A stretch of DNA of 64,000 nt from Klebsiella terrigena (GCF_006539725.1 NZ_BJNO01000015.1:1-64000), one strand, 5' to 3'; shown: positions 1-10,388, counted from the first letter of the stretch. Notes: generated by a model not told the origin, from the letters alone. A program made the numbers and translations.

Positions 1-11
1 TTGCCAGGCAT
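1..11 (+). rRNA. 3' end of a 5S rRNA gene (partial)
   Basis: The first eleven bases match the 3' terminus of enterobacterial 5S rRNA, which ends CTGCCAGGCAT in E. coli (here TTGCCAGGCAT). An rrn-type terminator follows directly. The rest of the rRNA operon lies to the left of the window and is transcribed towards it. In E. coli the comparable operon is rrnD, but here it abuts yhdV directly. The call rests on a very short match supported by the terminator. Confidence 0.75.
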
Positions 12-23
12 CAAATAAAGCAG

Positions 24-52
24 AAGGCCCAGTCGAAAGACTGGGCCTTTTT
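24..52 (+). terminator. rrn operon intrinsic terminator (T1 type)
   Basis: An 11-bp perfect stem (24-34 with 39-49) closes a GAAA tetraloop and runs into five T residues. It resembles the T1 terminator after E. coli rrn operons, including the AGTC-GAAA-GACT apex. It would end rRNA transcription about ten bases after the 5S end. Confidence 0.93.
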
Positions 53-181
53 GCTTGTCTGCTATTTAATGACGCAGCTTACCGATAAACGGCGGCCTAA
101 GCTGCTGTAGAACGGCCTGGAATACCGGCGAGCGGCGCATTTCTGCGCTCATAGCGCGGTTTTCATACCCTGTCGTCTACG

Positions 182-213
182 AAAAAGGGCCCGGTCTCGC
201 GACCCGGCCCTTA
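182..213 (-). terminator. Intrinsic terminator downstream of yhdV
   Basis: A 12-bp GC-rich stem with one mismatch closes a TCGC loop. On the minus strand it ends in five U residues, so it terminates the leftward yhdV transcript and faces the rrn terminator. Bases 61-181, between the two terminators, contain no recognisable gene. Confidence 0.8.
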
Positions 214-267
214 TTTATATCCGTTCTCTCACTGGAGAGTAAATCCAATCCAGTAGGACGGTAATGA

Positions 268-489
268 TTAACGGGTCAGCGCTACAATTCCCAGCGTTAA
301 TCCAGCCACTGCCGCCGCGCCGCCGGCAATTGCCCCAGCCGTTTCCCAGTTATCCTGAGTCGTGCCTTTCATGCAGGTGTTGGTATGAACTAGCCTGCCT
401 TCAGAATCGTAGACCGGCACGCAGGGAGAGTCATGCGCGCAGCCGGCGAGTAAAGTTGCCAGCAGCGTCACTAAAATAAATTTCTTCAT
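268..489 (-). CDS. yhdV: Small outer-membrane-type lipoprotein YhdV
   Basis: A 73-residue lipoprotein of unknown function. The N-terminus is a short charged start, a hydrophobic segment and the lipobox LLAGC, so the mature protein should begin at a lipidated Cys17. Ala rather than Asp follows the cysteine pair region, consistent with sorting to the outer membrane. The mature part has a polar section with two further cysteines (CVP and NTC) and then a glycine/alanine-rich hydrophobic stretch near residues 50-70. That stretch resembles glycine-zipper segments and could insert in a membrane. It matches E. coli YhdV over its full length. It is separated from acrF by about 290 bp and has its own terminator, so it is probably a single-gene unit. 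Confidence 0.88.
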   Translation of the reverse strand: MKKFILVTLLATLLAGCAHDSPCVPVYDSEGRLVHTNTCMKGTTQDNWETAGAIAGGAAAVAGLTLGIVALTR

Positions 490-737
490 GATATTACCTC
501 TGAATAGTCCGTTTTACTGCATCGGGTGAGATACACGACGGAATAGCCTATTTTACCATCGCTGATACAGAGGTCTGATAGAGGAAATTATCTCAATTTA
601 TGAGCTACGTAAATGTCATGGAGATAAGCGGGGAATTGCGTAGAAAAGATGTAGAACAAAATAACGAAATAAAGGCAGGGGCTGCCGATCTTATCATTAT
701 TGAATATAGTGACTTTAATTTAACTAATTGAATAATA

Positions 738-764
738 ATAAAAAGGCGCCAGCGCGGCGCCTTT
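738..764 (-). terminator. Terminator of the acrEF operon
   Basis: A nine-base stem (742-750 with 756-764) is followed on the minus strand by a T-rich stretch. It lies just past the acrF stop codon. The interval 490-740 contains the yhdV promoter region and no gene that I can recognise. Confidence 0.85.
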
Positions 765-778
765 GAGGAGGAGATACG

Positions 779-3700
779 CTACTTCTCGCGTCGGGTAAAG
801 CGGCCCCTTACCACCACGAAAAATACCGGTACGAAGAAGATTGCCAGCAGCGTAGCGGTTAACATCCCGCCCATCACGCCGGTACCCACCGCATTTTGCG
901 CCCCGCTTCCGGCGCCATGGCTAATAACTAAAGGCAGCACCCCGAGAATAAAGGCTAATGATGTCATGAGGATCGGACGCAGGCGCATACGCGATGCCTC
1001 GAGCGTCGCCTCGATAATTCCTTTGCCTTCTTTATCCATAAGATCTTTAGCAAACTCGACGATCAGAATGGCATTTTTTGCCGATAAGCCAATCGTGGTT
1101 AATAAGCCGACCTGGAAATAGACATCATTATTGAGCCCACGAAGCGATGCCGCCAGCAACGCCCCAACAACCCCTAAGGGCACGACCAGCATCACCGAGA
1201 AGGGGATTGACCAGCTCTCATAGAGCGCGGCGAGGCACAGGAAGACAACAATCAGGGAGATGGCGTAGAGCGCAGGCGCCTGGTTGCCGGAGAGCCGTTC
1301 CTGATAGGACATTCCCGTCCAGTCGTAACCGATACCGGTCGGCAGCTTGCTGGCCAGCTGCTCCATCAGGATCATTGCGTCCCCGGTACTTTTACCCGGC
1401 GCGGCCTCGCCGAGAATTTCCATCGAAGGCAAGCCGTTGTAACGCTCAAGTCGCGGAGAGCCATAGACCCAGCGCGACGTGACGAACGACGAGAACGGCA
1501 CCATTTCACCGTTGGCGCTGCGCACATACATATTATTGATATCATTCGGCAGCATACGGAAATGCGCATCAGCCTGAACGTAAACCTTTTTCACCCGACC
1601 ATGGTCGATGAAATCGTTAACGTAGTACCCGCCGAGGGCGGCAGAAATCGTTTCGTTGATATCCGCTAATGAAATCCCGAGCGCCTGGGCCTTCTCCTGA
1701 TCTACGTCGAGCTTAAACTGCGGCGTATCCTCCAGCCCGTTTGGCCGCACGCGCACCAGCTGGTCCGGATGCTGCCTGACCATGCCCAGCAGCTGATTAC
1801 GCGCCTGGGTTAGTACGCTATGGCCGAGGTTGCCCTGATCGACAAGTTCGAAGTCAAAACCCGTTGCGGAACCGAGTTCGATAATGGCCGGCAGATTGAA
1901 CGGGAAGACCATAGCGTCCTTAATCTGGCTGAAGGCGACGGTGGCTCGTTTGATAATCGCCTCCACGCCGTTCTCTGCCCCGCTGCGTTGTTCCCACGGT
2001 TTAAGGCTGACGAAGGCCATGCCGGAGTTTTGCCCCTGACCGCTGAAGCTAAAGCCGTTGACGGTAAAGACGCTCTCGACGTTGGCCTTTTCATTATGCA
2101 GATAGTAGTCGGTAACGGTATCCAGCACTTTCTGCGTTCGCTCCTGCGTAGCGCCGGAAGGCAGCTGGAGCATGGTCATAAACACGCCCTGATCTTCATC
2201 CGGCAGGAAGGAGGTTGGCAGACGCATAAAGAGCACGGCCATCCCCACGACGATGAGCAAATAGATAGCTAGGTAGCGTCCGGTACAGCGAAGGATCCTG
2301 CTGACGCTGTTGGTGTAGTGGTTAACGCTGCTGTCGAACCTGGCGTTGAACCAACCGAAAAAGCCTTTCTTTTCATCATGGTTGGCGGAAGAAGGCTTTA
2401 GCAAGGTGGCACACAGCGCCGGCGTCAGGATCAGCGCAACCAGCACGGAGAGCGCCATGGCCGAGACGATGGTGATAGAGAACTGACGATAAATGGCGCC
2501 CGTGGAGCCGCCAAAGAAGGCCATGGGTACAAACACCGCTGACAGCACCATCGCGATGCCAACGAGGGCGCCCTGAATTTGCGACATGGACTTTTCGGTC
2601 GCTTCCTTCGGCGAAAGCCTCTCTTCCACCATCACGCGCTCGACGTTTTCCACCACCACGATAGCGTCATCTACCAGCAGCCCTATCGCCAGCACCATTC
2701 CGAACATCGTCAGGGTATTAATGGAGTAGCCGAATGCGGAAAGCACCGCAAAGGTCCCGAGTAAAACAACCGGGACTGCGATGGTGGGAATGAGCGTTGC
2801 GCGCATATTCTGCAGGAACAGATACATCACGAGGAACACGAGGACGATGGCTTCAAACAGCGTTTTGACCACCTCGTGAATCGATATTTTCACAAACGGC
2901 GTGGTGTCGTACGGATAGACAACCTTCATCCCCTGCGGGAAATAGGGCTGCAGCTCGGCAAGCTTTGCCTTAATCGCCGCTGCGGTATCAAGGGCATTGG
3001 CGCCGGTTGCGAGTTTAATCCCGAGGCCGGAAGCCGGCTTACCGTTAATTTTCGCCACCACGTTGTAGTTTTCGCCGCCCAGCTCGATACGCGCGACGTC
3101 TTTCAGATGGACCACCGAACCGTCGGCGTTCACCCGCAGCGTTACCTTACCAAACTCTTGCGGATCCTTCAGGCGGGTTTGCGCGATGATCGAGGCGTTC
3201 AGCTGCTGGCCCGCCACCGCCGGCGTTCCTCCAAGCTGACCGGCGGCAATCTGATCGTTTTGCACCTGCAGCTGGTTGATGACGTCGACCGGCGTCAGGT
3301 TATATTTATTCAGCAGATTGCTATCAAGCCACACGCGCATCGCGTACTGGGCGCCAAACAGCTGCACATCGCCAACGCCGTTGAGACGGCTAATCGAATC
3401 CTTGACGTTTGAGGCGACGTAGTCAGAGATATCATCCTGAGCGGTATTGGGATTATCGGAAATGAAGCCTGCAACCAACAGGAAGCTGCTGCTGGATTTC
3501 TCGACGCTAATCCCCTGCTGCTGCACCTCCTGCGGCAGCAGCGGCGTAGCAAGCTGTAGCTTGTTTTGTACCTGGACCTGGGCAATATCCGGATCGGTAC
3601 CTGACCGGAAGGTCAGCGTGATGGTGACGCCGCCTGCAGAGTCACTGGTGGAGGACATATACATCAGGTTGTCGATACCGTTCATGTTCTGTTCGATAAC

Positions 3701-3889
3701 CTGCGTCACGGTATCCTGTACGGTCTGAGCATCGGCGCCGGGATAGGTGGCGGATACGGCAACGGCCGGAGGAGCAATTGTCGGATACTGCGCAATAGGC
3801 AGCTGCATAATCGCGAGGCCGCCGGCAATCATCATAATGATCGCCAGTACCCAGGCGAATACCGGGCGATGGATAAAAAACTTAGACAT
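779..3889 (-). CDS. acrF: RND multidrug efflux pump inner-membrane transporter AcrF
   Basis: A 1036-residue RND transporter, close to the 1034 residues of E. coli AcrF. It is the proton-driven, drug-binding pump component in the inner membrane. It works as a trimer with the adaptor AcrE and an outer-membrane channel, normally TolC, which is not encoded here. Visible features are the N-terminal TM1, a large periplasmic porter/docking domain, TM2-TM6 with the proton-relay pair Asp407-Asp408 in [10 protein letters not shown], a second periplasmic domain, and the relay lysine near residue 940 in GLSAKNAI. All these key residues are intact, so the gene should be functional. It lies 13 bp downstream of acrE. 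AcrB is the close paralogue, but the acrE-acrS context supports AcrF. Confidence 0.94.
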   Translation of the reverse strand: MSKFFIHRPVFAWVLAIIMMIAGGLAIMQLPIAQYPTIAPPAVAVSATYPGADAQTVQDTVTQVIEQNMNGIDNLMYMSSTSDSAGGVTITLTFRSGTDPDIAQVQVQNKLQLATPLLPQEVQQQGISVEKSSSSFLLVAGFISDNPNTAQDDISDYVASNVKDSISRLNGVGDVQLFGAQYAMRVWLDSNLLNKYNLTPVDVINQLQVQNDQIAAGQLGGTPAVAGQQLNASIIAQTRLKDPQEFGKVTLRVNADGSVVHLKDVARIELGGENYNVVAKINGKPASGLGIKLATGANALDTAAAIKAKLAELQPYFPQGMKVVYPYDTTPFVKISIHEVVKTLFEAIVLVFLVMYLFLQNMRATLIPTIAVPVVLLGTFAVLSAFGYSINTLTMFGMVLAIGLLVDDAIVVVENVERVMVEERLSPKEATEKSMSQIQGALVGIAMVLSAVFVPMAFFGGSTGAIYRQFSITIVSAMALSVLVALILTPALCATLLKPSSANHDEKKGFFGWFNARFDSSVNHYTNSVSRILRCTGRYLAIYLLIVVGMAVLFMRLPTSFLPDEDQGVFMTMLQLPSGATQERTQKVLDTVTDYYLHNEKANVESVFTVNGFSFSGQGQNSGMAFVSLKPWEQRSGAENGVEAIIKRATVAFSQIKDAMVFPFNLPAIIELGSATGFDFELVDQGNLGHSVLTQARNQLLGMVRQHPDQLVRVRPNGLEDTPQFKLDVDQEKAQALGISLADINETISAALGGYYVNDFIDHGRVKKVYVQADAHFRMLPNDINNMYVRSANGEMVPFSSFVTSRWVYGSPRLERYNGLPSMEILGEAAPGKSTGDAMILMEQLASKLPTGIGYDWTGMSYQERLSGNQAPALYAISLIVVFLCLAALYESWSIPFSVMLVVPLGVVGALLAASLRGLNNDVYFQVGLLTTIGLSAKNAILIVEFAKDLMDKEGKGIIEATLEASRMRLRPILMTSLAFILGVLPLVISHGAGSGAQNAVGTGVMGGMLTATLLAIFFVPVFFVVVRGRFTRREK

Positions 3890-3902
3890 AGTGATTCATA
3901 CC

Positions 3903-5042
3903 TTATTGTGTGACGGGCGCCGCGGTATCCTCTGTGGCCTTCACCGTCGTACCCGGGTGAACCTTCTGCAGGCCGCTGATGACAACTTTGTCACCGCTTT
4001 GCAGGCCGCGGGTTATCAACCAACGATCGCCGATTGCCTGGGATGCAATAACGTCGCGGGTTTCAACCTGGCCGTGGTCGTTGACCAGCATGACGGTGGC
4101 ATCACCGCGCGGCGTGCGGGTTACCCCCTGCTGCGGCACCAGAATCGCCTGCGGATCCACGCCTTCATCGATGCGGGCGCGGACGAACATCCCCGGCAGC
4201 AGGCTGTGCTGCGGGTTTGGGAAGATGGCGCGCAGGGTGATGGAGCCAGTGCTTTCATCTACCGTCACGTCGGAGAATTGCAAAGAGCCCTTGAGCGGGT
4301 AGGGCTGGCCATTTTCCATGACCAGCTGAACGTTCTGCGTATCGCTGCCGCGCTGCAGGCTCTGCTGCTTGAGGTGCATAAAATCGCTGCTGGATTCAGT
4401 GACGTCGACGTAAATGGGGTCAAGCTGCTGGACTGTGGCCATCGCCTCGGCCTGGCCGTTGGTGACCAGAGCGCCCTCGGTGACGCTGGATTTACCGATA
4501 CGTCCGACGATAGGCGAGGTGACTTTGGTATAGGCAAGATTAATGCGCGCGCTTTCGACCGCCGCTTTTGCCGCCATCACGTCGGCATCGGCCTGGCTGG
4601 CCGTTGCCAGCGCCTGATCGTACTCCTGGCGGCTGATGTACTGTGTCCCGAGCAGAGGAAGATAGCGCTTAACCGTGAGGTGCGCGATGGTGGCTGCCGC
4701 GACGGCTTTAGCCTCATCACCTTTTGCGCTGCTGTAGGCGGCCTGATAGGTCGCCGGGTCAATTTGATAGAGCGGCTGGCCCGCCTTTACGTCGCTCCCC
4801 TCAATAAAGCTGCGTTGCAGGACGATCCCGCTGACCTGAGGACGAACCTCCGCGACGCGAAATGCCGACGTGCGGCCCGGCAGCTCCGTGGTGACGGATA
4901 GCGGTTCGCTGCTGACAACGTGGACGGTGACCTGCGGTATTTGTGCCGGCGGCTGCCCGCTGTTTGAATTATCACAGCCGGTGAGCAGGAGCGCTGTGAT
5001 AATTAGGCTGGATAAAAGTGTAACCCTGGCGTGACTCGTCAT
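3903..5042 (-). CDS. acrE: RND efflux periplasmic adaptor lipoprotein AcrE
   Basis: A 379-residue membrane fusion protein that bridges AcrF and the outer-membrane channel. A signal sequence with lipobox LLTGC places the lipid anchor at Cys23 on the inner membrane. A beta-barrel/lipoyl half follows (RPQVSGIV and GSDVKAG), then a helical hairpin around residues 95-165 and the second lipoyl half (SPIVGRIG). The C-terminal membrane-proximal domain includes the LLPGMFVRARI segment typical of this family. AcrE is first in an acrEF operon and is transcribed away from acrS. In enterobacteria this operon is usually silent and becomes relevant when the AcrS/H-NS control is lost; that is family knowledge and cannot be seen here. 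Confidence 0.93.
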   Translation of the reverse strand: MTSHARVTLLSSLIITALLLTGCDNSNSGQPPAQIPQVTVHVVSSEPLSVTTELPGRTSAFRVAEVRPQVSGIVLQRSFIEGSDVKAGQPLYQIDPATYQAAYSSAKGDEAKAVAAATIAHLTVKRYLPLLGTQYISRQEYDQALATASQADADVMAAKAAVESARINLAYTKVTSPIVGRIGKSSVTEGALVTNGQAEAMATVQQLDPIYVDVTESSSDFMHLKQQSLQRGSDTQNVQLVMENGQPYPLKGSLQFSDVTVDESTGSITLRAIFPNPQHSLLPGMFVRARIDEGVDPQAILVPQQGVTRTPRGDATVMLVNDHGQVETRDVIASQAIGDRWLITRGLQSGDKVVISGLQKVHPGTTVKATEDTAAPVTQ

Positions 5043-5423
5043 TACCGTTCCTTATAGATTCCGCACCCTGTTCGGCTACGAACCTGTGAAAGAAATAGAG
5101 AATAAAAAAGCAGACCGGTATCCTACAAATAAACATCGGTGGATGTAAGGAATAGTTATTTTTGGAGTAACGCAAGGGCACGCAAAAACAAAAAAATGCG
5201 AATTTATATTTTAAGAATGACCTTATTATTAACAACGAGCTTAATAACATTTGTCATGTGAATGTATCATTACTTATTCATTCTTTATATGCATTAGTTG
5301 GGCGTGATATCTCAAGGGGGAATATCTCCATTTTTGCTAAGTAATATTAATTAGAGAATGCTAGATTTAATCCCGTCTCAATACTCCCACTATTCCGCTG
5401 TTCGGCAGCAGGTGAAGCAATGT
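5043..5423. promoter_or_regulatory. Divergent acrEF / acrS control region
   Basis: 381 bp without a gene. It is noticeably AT-rich from about 5150 to 5350. Two divergent transcription units start here, acrEF leftward and acrS rightward. An ACATT-N9-AATGT inverted repeat at 5247-5265 is the best operator candidate. The AT-richness fits the H-NS silencing known for acrEF in related species. Confidence 0.7.
5247..5265. promoter_or_regulatory. Candidate TetR-family operator (AcrR/AcrS type)
   Basis: ACATT and AATGT form a perfect 5-bp inverted repeat separated by nine bases. Part of it resembles the E. coli AcrR box, which contains CATTTGTGAATGT. Its position between acrE and the divergent regulator gene supports an operator role. 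No binding evidence is available from sequence. Confidence 0.5.
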
Positions 5424-6056
5424 ATGGTCAGAAAAACAAAAGAAGAGGCGCTACGCACGCGCCAGCTGCTGATTGACGTAGCCATCCAGCAGTTTGCGCT
5501 GCGCGGGGTGGCGAACACGACGCTTACGGACATCGCCGATGCCGCCGGCGTAACCCGCGGAGCGATATACTGGCATTTCTCGAGCAAGTCACAGCTGTTT
5601 AATGAAATGTGGCAGCAGCAACTCCCGCTGCGAGAGCTTCTTCCGCCGCCGGCATCACAAATATCCGCAAGCGATCTTCTGCATCATTTAAGAGAGAAAT
5701 TTATCTTCGGCCTGCAGTATATTGCCGAAGATCCGCGGCAGCGCGACCTGATGCAGATTCTCTATCATAAATGCGAGTTTGCCTGCGACATGATGTCTGA
5801 ACAGGATATTCGGCAAAAAATTGGGTTTAGCTATCCCACTATTCGCGAGATTTTAGCTGAGTGTATCCGTAACCGTTTATTACCTGCGGAAACAAATATT
5901 GAATTAACGTTAATTATATTGCACGGATCCTTTAGCGGTATTATTAAAAACTGGCTAATGGCGCCGCAGCGATTCGATCTCTATCAGCAGGCGCCGCTGC
6001 TGGTGGATAATATTATGTCGATGCTCTGTGTACCGAGTCGTCGGACGGCGAGCTAG
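5424..6056 (+). CDS. acrS: TetR-family repressor AcrS (EnvR)
   Basis: A 210-residue transcriptional repressor of the TetR family, expected to control the divergent acrEF and possibly acrAB. The helix-turn-helix is at about residues 32-52 (TTLTDIADAAGVTRGAIYWHF region), and the C-terminal helical domain would bind ligand. An in-frame ATG 66 bp upstream exists. I chose 5424 because the sequence from MVRKTKEEA aligns with the start of E. coli AcrS, and a GGTG element lies nine bases upstream. E. coli AcrS is 220 residues. In E. coli, yhdU and yhdJ lie between this gene and fis; here fis follows directly, tail to tail. Confidence 0.9.
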   Translation: MVRKTKEEALRTRQLLIDVAIQQFALRGVANTTLTDIADAAGVTRGAIYWHFSSKSQLFNEMWQQQLPLRELLPPPASQISASDLLHHLREKFIFGLQYIAEDPRQRDLMQILYHKCEFACDMMSEQDIRQKIGFSYPTIREILAECIRNRLLPAETNIELTLIILHGSFSGIIKNWLMAPQRFDLYQQAPLLVDNIMSMLCVPSRRTAS

Positions 6057-6106
6057 CTCAGAGGGGTCAGCTGTCTGCTGCGGGAAGGGGGTAAACGCGA
6101 GGCAGT

Positions 6107-6143
6107 AAAAAGGCGCTTCCCCATGCCGAAGAGCGCCTTTTAT
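6107..6143. terminator. Bidirectional terminator between acrS and fis
   Basis: A perfect nine-base stem (6109-6117 with 6132-6140) is flanked by A residues on the left and T residues on the right. It can therefore end both convergent transcripts, acrS from the left and dusB-fis from the right. Confidence 0.85.
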
Positions 6144-6165
6144 TCAAGCAATTAACTGACTAGTA

Positions 6166-6462
6166 TCAGTTCATGCCGTATTTCTTCAATTTTTTACGCA
6201 GCGTACCGCGGTTGATGCCCATCATCAGGGCAGCACGGGTCTGGTTACCGCGGGTGTATTGCATCACCATGTCCAACAGGGGCTGTTCTACTTCAGCCAG
6301 TACCAGCTCATACAGGTCACTAACGTCCTGACCGTTCAGTTGAGCAAAATAGTTCTTCAGTGCCTGTTTAACCGAGTCACGCAGGGGCTTTTGAGTTACC
6401 TGATCCTGAGAGTTAACGGTAGAAACGGTCAGTACGTCAGAATTTACGCGTTGTTCGAACAT
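6166..6462 (-). CDS. fis: Nucleoid protein and global regulator Fis
   Basis: A 98-residue DNA-bending protein, apparently identical in length and nearly all residues to E. coli Fis. It activates rRNA and tRNA promoters, stimulates DNA inversion and shapes the nucleoid as a homodimer. The N-terminal beta-hairpin arm that contacts invertases is at residues 11-26. The dimerisation helices follow, and the C-terminal helix-turn-helix covers about residues 74-96 ([23 protein letters not shown] region). It is the second gene of the dusB-fis operon, 25 bp after dusB, so its growth-phase control comes from the promoter upstream of dusB. Confidence 0.98.
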   Translation of the reverse strand: MFEQRVNSDVLTVSTVNSQDQVTQKPLRDSVKQALKNYFAQLNGQDVSDLYELVLAEVEQPLLDMVMQYTRGNQTRAALMMGINRGTLRKKLKKYGMN

Positions 6463-6487
6463 AGTTCTGTCAGCTCTTTATTTCTGT

Positions 6488-7453
6488 TTACGCAAAATTT
6501 TCGAAGTATGCCTCCAACGCCTCCAGCTGATCGCTGGCATCCTCTATGGCGTTGAATGTGCGCCGAAACTGGTCATTTGGAGCGTGCTCCTGGAGATACC
6601 AGGAAACGTGTTTACGCGCAATTCGGTACCCTTTTGCCTGACCGTAAAAGTCATGCAATTCCCGAACGTGAGCGCAAAGCAAGCGCTTAACCTCTGCCAA
6701 CGGCAGGGGGGGCAGCAGCTCTCCAGTGTCCAGATAATGCTGGATTTCCCGAAAGATCCAGGGTCTTCCCTGAGCTGCGCGGCCTATCATAAGGGCATCA
6801 GCCCCCGTATAGTCGAGCACAGCTCTGGCTTTAAGCGGGTCAGTAATGTCACCATTCGCGATAATCGGAATGGAAACTTTCTGCTTAACTGCCCGAATAC
6901 TGTCGTATTCAGCGTCTCCGTTAAATAAACAGGCGCGCGTGCGTCCGTGAATAGTCAGAGCCTGAATGCCACACTCTTCAGCCAGTTGGGCAATTTCTAC
7001 ACAGTTACGGTGTTCCGGCTCCCAACCGGTGCGAATCTTGAGTGTCACGGGAACGTCCACTGCCTTGACGACCGCCGTCAGGATTAACTTCACCTGCTCG
7101 GGATGCTGCAAGAGGGCTGAACCTGCGAGCTTGCGATTCACCTTTTTCGCCGGGCACCCCATATTAATATCAATAATTTGGGCACCGCTTTCCACGTTAA
7201 TACGGGCGGCTGCGGCCATCTCTTCCGGTACGCTACCGGCGATTTGCACGGTACGAATACCGGGCTCATCAACGTGCACCATCCGTAAACGGGACTTGTC
7301 GCTCTCCCAAACCTGAGGGTTGGAGGACATCATCTCGGAAACGGTTAAACCTGCTCCCATCTCATAGCACAGCGTCCTGAATGGTCTGTCAGTAATGCCA
7401 GCCATAGGTGCTGCGATCAGGCGATTTCTAAGCTGGTAGTGTCCGATGCGCAT
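6488..7453 (-). CDS. dusB: tRNA-dihydrouridine synthase B
   Basis: A 321-residue FMN-dependent enzyme that reduces specific uridines in the tRNA D-loop (U17 in E. coli). It has a TIM-barrel N-terminal domain with the family start [12 protein letters not shown] and catalytic Cys100 in NMGCPAKKV. The phosphate-binding FMN segment is seen as [14 protein letters not shown], and a C-terminal helical RNA-binding domain follows. Length and both ends agree with E. coli DusB. It is the promoter-proximal gene of the dusB-fis operon. Confidence 0.97.
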   Translation of the reverse strand: MRIGHYQLRNRLIAAPMAGITDRPFRTLCYEMGAGLTVSEMMSSNPQVWESDKSRLRMVHVDEPGIRTVQIAGSVPEEMAAAARINVESGAQIIDINMGCPAKKVNRKLAGSALLQHPEQVKLILTAVVKAVDVPVTLKIRTGWEPEHRNCVEIAQLAEECGIQALTIHGRTRACLFNGDAEYDSIRAVKQKVSIPIIANGDITDPLKARAVLDYTGADALMIGRAAQGRPWIFREIQHYLDTGELLPPLPLAEVKRLLCAHVRELHDFYGQAKGYRIARKHVSWYLQEHAPNDQFRRTFNAIEDASDQLEALEAYFENFA

Positions 7454-7492
7454 GAGTTAAGAAATGACCATACTGTGACTGCAAGGCGGCGT

Positions 7493-7521
7493 ATATTACG
7501 CATTTTTTGCACGAGATGAAA
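7493..7521 (-). promoter_or_regulatory. fis operon promoter (-35 and -10)
   Basis: On the minus strand, TTTCAT (7521-7516) and TAATAT (7498-7493) are separated by 17 bp. A GC-rich discriminator, ACGCCGCC, follows directly. In E. coli this arrangement makes the promoter sensitive to stringent control and dependent on CTP as initiating nucleotide. Confidence 0.8.
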
Positions 7522-7785
7522 GGCCAAACTTTGAGCAATCCCCTATCACAGATCAATGAATCCAGGGGTAACGAAAATACCATGGATAAATTATCATATT
7601 AATCATTGCGTTAATGCAAGGTGGATAATTTGTGTCCAATTATAAAATCGTAAAACTTATCTATTTTTCTTAGAAAAATGGGGTCATTGGCGGCATAAAA
7701 CGCTGTTTTTGTAGCCAAAAAAGCGCTTCGTAATGCGATCTGGCTCCCATTTCTTGACGTCATTCGGCGGTTACTGGAAACAAAA

Positions 7786-7805
7786 ATGCGGCCCGCAGGC
7801 CGCAT
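7786..7805 (-). terminator. Terminator downstream of prmA
   Basis: A perfect eight-base stem with loop CGCA sits six bases past the prmA stop codon. On the minus strand it is followed by five T residues. It ends the yhdT-panF-prmA transcript. Confidence 0.88.
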
Positions 7806-7811
7806 TCGCGC

Positions 7812-8693
7812 TTACTTGCGCTGGCCGGTAATCCGGCACCACTCTTCTTTTTCAACCACCAGGTCGAGATTAAAGCGATCGGCGTAGGCTTCACAGACGC
7901 CGTCAGCCTGGCTGGCAAGGATCCCGGAGAGCCCCAGCAGACCGCCTGCAACGGGCAGGACGCTGATTAACGGAGCCAGCTCGCGTAACGGGCCGGCCAG
8001 AATGTTGGCGACCACGACGTCGGCGCTGAGAGCCTCTGGCTGATCCTGAGGTAAATAGAGCTCCAGACGATCCGAGACGCCGTTACGCTCGGCGTTATCG
8101 CGGCTGGCCTGAATCGCCTGCGGATCGATATCGATACCGATGGCCTTCGCCGCGCCGAGCTTCAGGGCAGCAATCGCCAGGATGCCGGAACCGCAGCCGA
8201 AATCAATAATCGTTTTACCCGCCAGATCCAGCCCATCGAGCCACTGCAGGCACAGGGAGGTCGTCGGGTGGGTACCGGTACCGAAGGCGAGGCCCGGATC
8301 GAGCATCACGTTCACCGCGTTGGCATCCGGCACTTCACGCCAGCTTGGGCAAATCCACAGCCGCTCGCCGAAGCGCATCGGGTGGAAGTTATCCATCCAT
8401 TCGCGCTCCCAGTCTTTGTCTTCCAGCTGCTCGATTTTGTGCGCGAAACCGGCGCCCAGAAGGGGATGCTGCTCAAGGATAGCAACGACTTCGTTCATGT
8501 CGCTCTCTGCGTCGAACAGGCCGGTCACGTCGGTGTCGCCCCACAGGCGGGTTTCCCCCGGCAGCGGTTCGAATACCGGCGTATCGTGGGTATCCTGGAA
8601 GGTGATAGAGACGGCACCGGCCTCCATCAGCGCATCGCTTAAATCTTCAGCGTGTGCGCCGGTCGTGTTCAGTTTCAGTTGGATCCATGGCAT
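7812..8693 (-). CDS. prmA: Ribosomal protein L11 methyltransferase
   Basis: A 293-residue SAM-dependent enzyme that trimethylates several amino groups of ribosomal protein L11. The N-terminal L11-recognition domain occupies about residues 1-60. A linker leads to a Rossmann-like methyltransferase domain with the SAM loop DFGCGSG at 164-170. The [11 protein letters not shown] segment just before it is conserved in PrmA. It lies 11 bp after panF and is probably co-transcribed with it. Loss of PrmA causes little phenotype in E. coli. Confidence 0.96.
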   Translation of the reverse strand: MPWIQLKLNTTGAHAEDLSDALMEAGAVSITFQDTHDTPVFEPLPGETRLWGDTDVTGLFDAESDMNEVVAILEQHPLLGAGFAHKIEQLEDKDWEREWMDNFHPMRFGERLWICPSWREVPDANAVNVMLDPGLAFGTGTHPTTSLCLQWLDGLDLAGKTIIDFGCGSGILAIAALKLGAAKAIGIDIDPQAIQASRDNAERNGVSDRLELYLPQDQPEALSADVVVANILAGPLRELAPLISVLPVAGGLLGLSGILASQADGVCEAYADRFNLDLVVEKEEWCRITGQRK

Positions 8694-8704
8694 GGCAAAA
8701 CTCT

Positions 8705-10156
8705 TTATTTATCAGTAGTCATAATAGGGGCTGGTGGGACGGGCTGACCGAAACGGTTGCCAATCACAAAAGCCAGCAAGCTTAACAGCAGTGAGGGCAC
8801 AATCGGATGAAAGCCCAGGTACTGAATATTGAATGTCGCCAGCACGGCGTACAGCACGCCGCCAACGATCATGGCGCTGAGGGCGCCGGTAGCGTTAGCG
8901 CGCTCCCAGTACAGGCCCATTACCAGCGGCCATAAGAACACCGCTTCCAGGCCGCCGAAGGCCAGCAGGTTGAGCCAGATGATCATCTCGGGCGGCCGCC
9001 AGGCTGCCAGCATCATCAGGATCCCAATGACCAGGGTGGTGGCGGTGGAGATCCTCTTCAGCTTTTGCTCATTATGCTTTTTGGCAGGCTGAGCGCTGAG
9101 CCAAAGATCTTTAATGATCGTAGCCGATGCCTGCAATAAGTGGGCGTTAACGTTCGACATGATCGCCGCCATTGGCGCCGCCAGGAACAGGCCCGCGGCC
9201 CACGGTGGCAGCACCTGGACCATCAGCGTTGGGATCACCTGATCGGGGACGGTGAGGTGCGGCAGAACCGCGCGGCCCAGCGCGCCCGCGAGGTGCATGC
9301 CAAACATCAGCAGCGCGACGACTACGGTACCGATGATGATCCCCCGGTGAACGGCTTTGCTGTCTTTATAAGAGATGCAGCGTACGGCGGTATGCGGCAG
9401 GCCGATGACGCCGAAGCAGACCAGCACCCAAAACGAGGTCATAAAGGTCGGATTAAGGATACCGTCTACGCCGTGCGGCGATACCAGCTGCGGATCTATC
9501 TTCTGTAAGGTATCGACGGCGTGATGCAGACCGCCCGCAGCGTGGACAACCCCAACCAGCAGCACGATAGTGCCGATCAGCATGACCATACCCTGCATGG
9601 TGTCATTGAGCACGCTGGCGCGAAAACCGCCGAACGCGGTGTACAGAGCAATGGTGATCCCGAAGATCAGCAGGCCGTTTTCATATTTGATTCCCGCCGC
9701 AGTCTCCAGCAGGCGCGCGCCGCCGATAAACTGCACGGCGATCGCCCCGACGAAGGCAACCAGCAGGCTGATGCTGGCGATCCAGACGACGGCGCGGCTT
9801 TGGTAGCGGGCCTGCAGCATGTCGTTGAGGGTGATGGCGTTATAGCGTCGCGCCAGAATAGCGAATTTCTTCCCGAGGATCCCCAGCGAAAGCCAGATCG
9901 TCGGTACCTGGATCATCGCCAGCAGCACCCAGCCGAGCCCGTACTTATAGGCAGCGCCGGGCCCGCCGATAAATGAACTGGCGCTGATGTAGGTGGCGGT
10001 GAGCGTCATGGCCAGCACGAAGCCACCCATGGAACGGCTGCCGAGGAAATACTCGCTGAGAAAACTGCCGCTGCTGCGTTTGCGCATGGCGTAAAGCGAC
10101 AGGCCGAAGACCACGAACAGATAGGCAATCAGGATGACGATGATTTCAAGCTGCAT
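8705..10156 (-). CDS. panF: Sodium:pantothenate symporter PanF
   Basis: A 483-residue inner-membrane protein of the sodium:solute symporter family that imports pantothenate, the coenzyme A precursor. The sequence is hydrophobic throughout, with about 12-13 predicted membrane helices. It contains family segments such as [21 protein letters not shown] near residue 50 and a sodium-site-like region near [19 protein letters not shown]. Length and N-terminus match E. coli PanF. It overlaps the end of yhdT by 11 bp, so translational coupling is likely. Confidence 0.95.
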   Translation of the reverse strand: MQLEIIVILIAYLFVVFGLSLYAMRKRSSGSFLSEYFLGSRSMGGFVLAMTLTATYISASSFIGGPGAAYKYGLGWVLLAMIQVPTIWLSLGILGKKFAILARRYNAITLNDMLQARYQSRAVVWIASISLLVAFVGAIAVQFIGGARLLETAAGIKYENGLLIFGITIALYTAFGGFRASVLNDTMQGMVMLIGTIVLLVGVVHAAGGLHHAVDTLQKIDPQLVSPHGVDGILNPTFMTSFWVLVCFGVIGLPHTAVRCISYKDSKAVHRGIIIGTVVVALLMFGMHLAGALGRAVLPHLTVPDQVIPTLMVQVLPPWAAGLFLAAPMAAIMSNVNAHLLQASATIIKDLWLSAQPAKKHNEQKLKRISTATTLVIGILMMLAAWRPPEMIIWLNLLAFGGLEAVFLWPLVMGLYWERANATGALSAMIVGGVLYAVLATFNIQYLGFHPIVPSLLLSLLAFVIGNRFGQPVPPAPIMTTDK

Positions 10157-10388
10157 CGCTATCCTCCAGCGGAATATCGCGGAATACGAAACGCACCATC
10201 GCCCAGCACAGCAGGATAAATATCAGAGGCACCAGCAGGCAGGCCATTTCGAACCAGTGCGGCAGCCCGGTTATGCCGATAGCGCTGTCCGGGAGATAGG
10301 CCGCAGCCAGCCAGGCGGCAAGATAGAGAAGGGTCAGCCACAGCGCCCAGCGCGCTTCTTTGTGGGCCTGAACAAACCGATTGTCCAT
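10146..10388 (-). CDS. yhdT: Small two-helix membrane protein YhdT (DUF997)
   Basis: An 80-residue membrane protein with two hydrophobic helices, at about residues 15-35 and 47-70, and an acidic C-terminus. It belongs to the DUF997 family and is consistently encoded just upstream of panF. Small proteins in this position occur with other sodium-solute symporters, so an accessory role for PanF is a reasonable inference, though it is unproven. The 3' end overlaps panF by 11 bp. Confidence 0.92.
   Translation of the reverse strand: MDNRFVQAHKEARWALWLTLLYLAAWLAAAYLPDSAIGITGLPHWFEMACLLVPLIFILLCWAMVRFVFRDIPLEDSDAA

Larger units (their letters stand above)
7454..7811 (-). promoter_or_regulatory. dusB-fis promoter region
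   Basis: 358 bp without a gene. The segment nearest dusB (7454-7540) carries the fis promoter. The rest, up to the prmA terminator at 7786-7805, is AT-rich, as expected for the upstream Fis and IHF sites that control fis in E. coli. I did not assign individual Fis sites because the consensus is too degenerate. Confidence 0.7.

Noticed and set aside
3747-4901. A long open frame on the plus strand opposite acrE and the start of acrF
   Set aside because: It is antisense to two well-conserved genes, has no ribosome-binding site, and its translation resembles no family. GC-rich codon bias of the real genes explains it.
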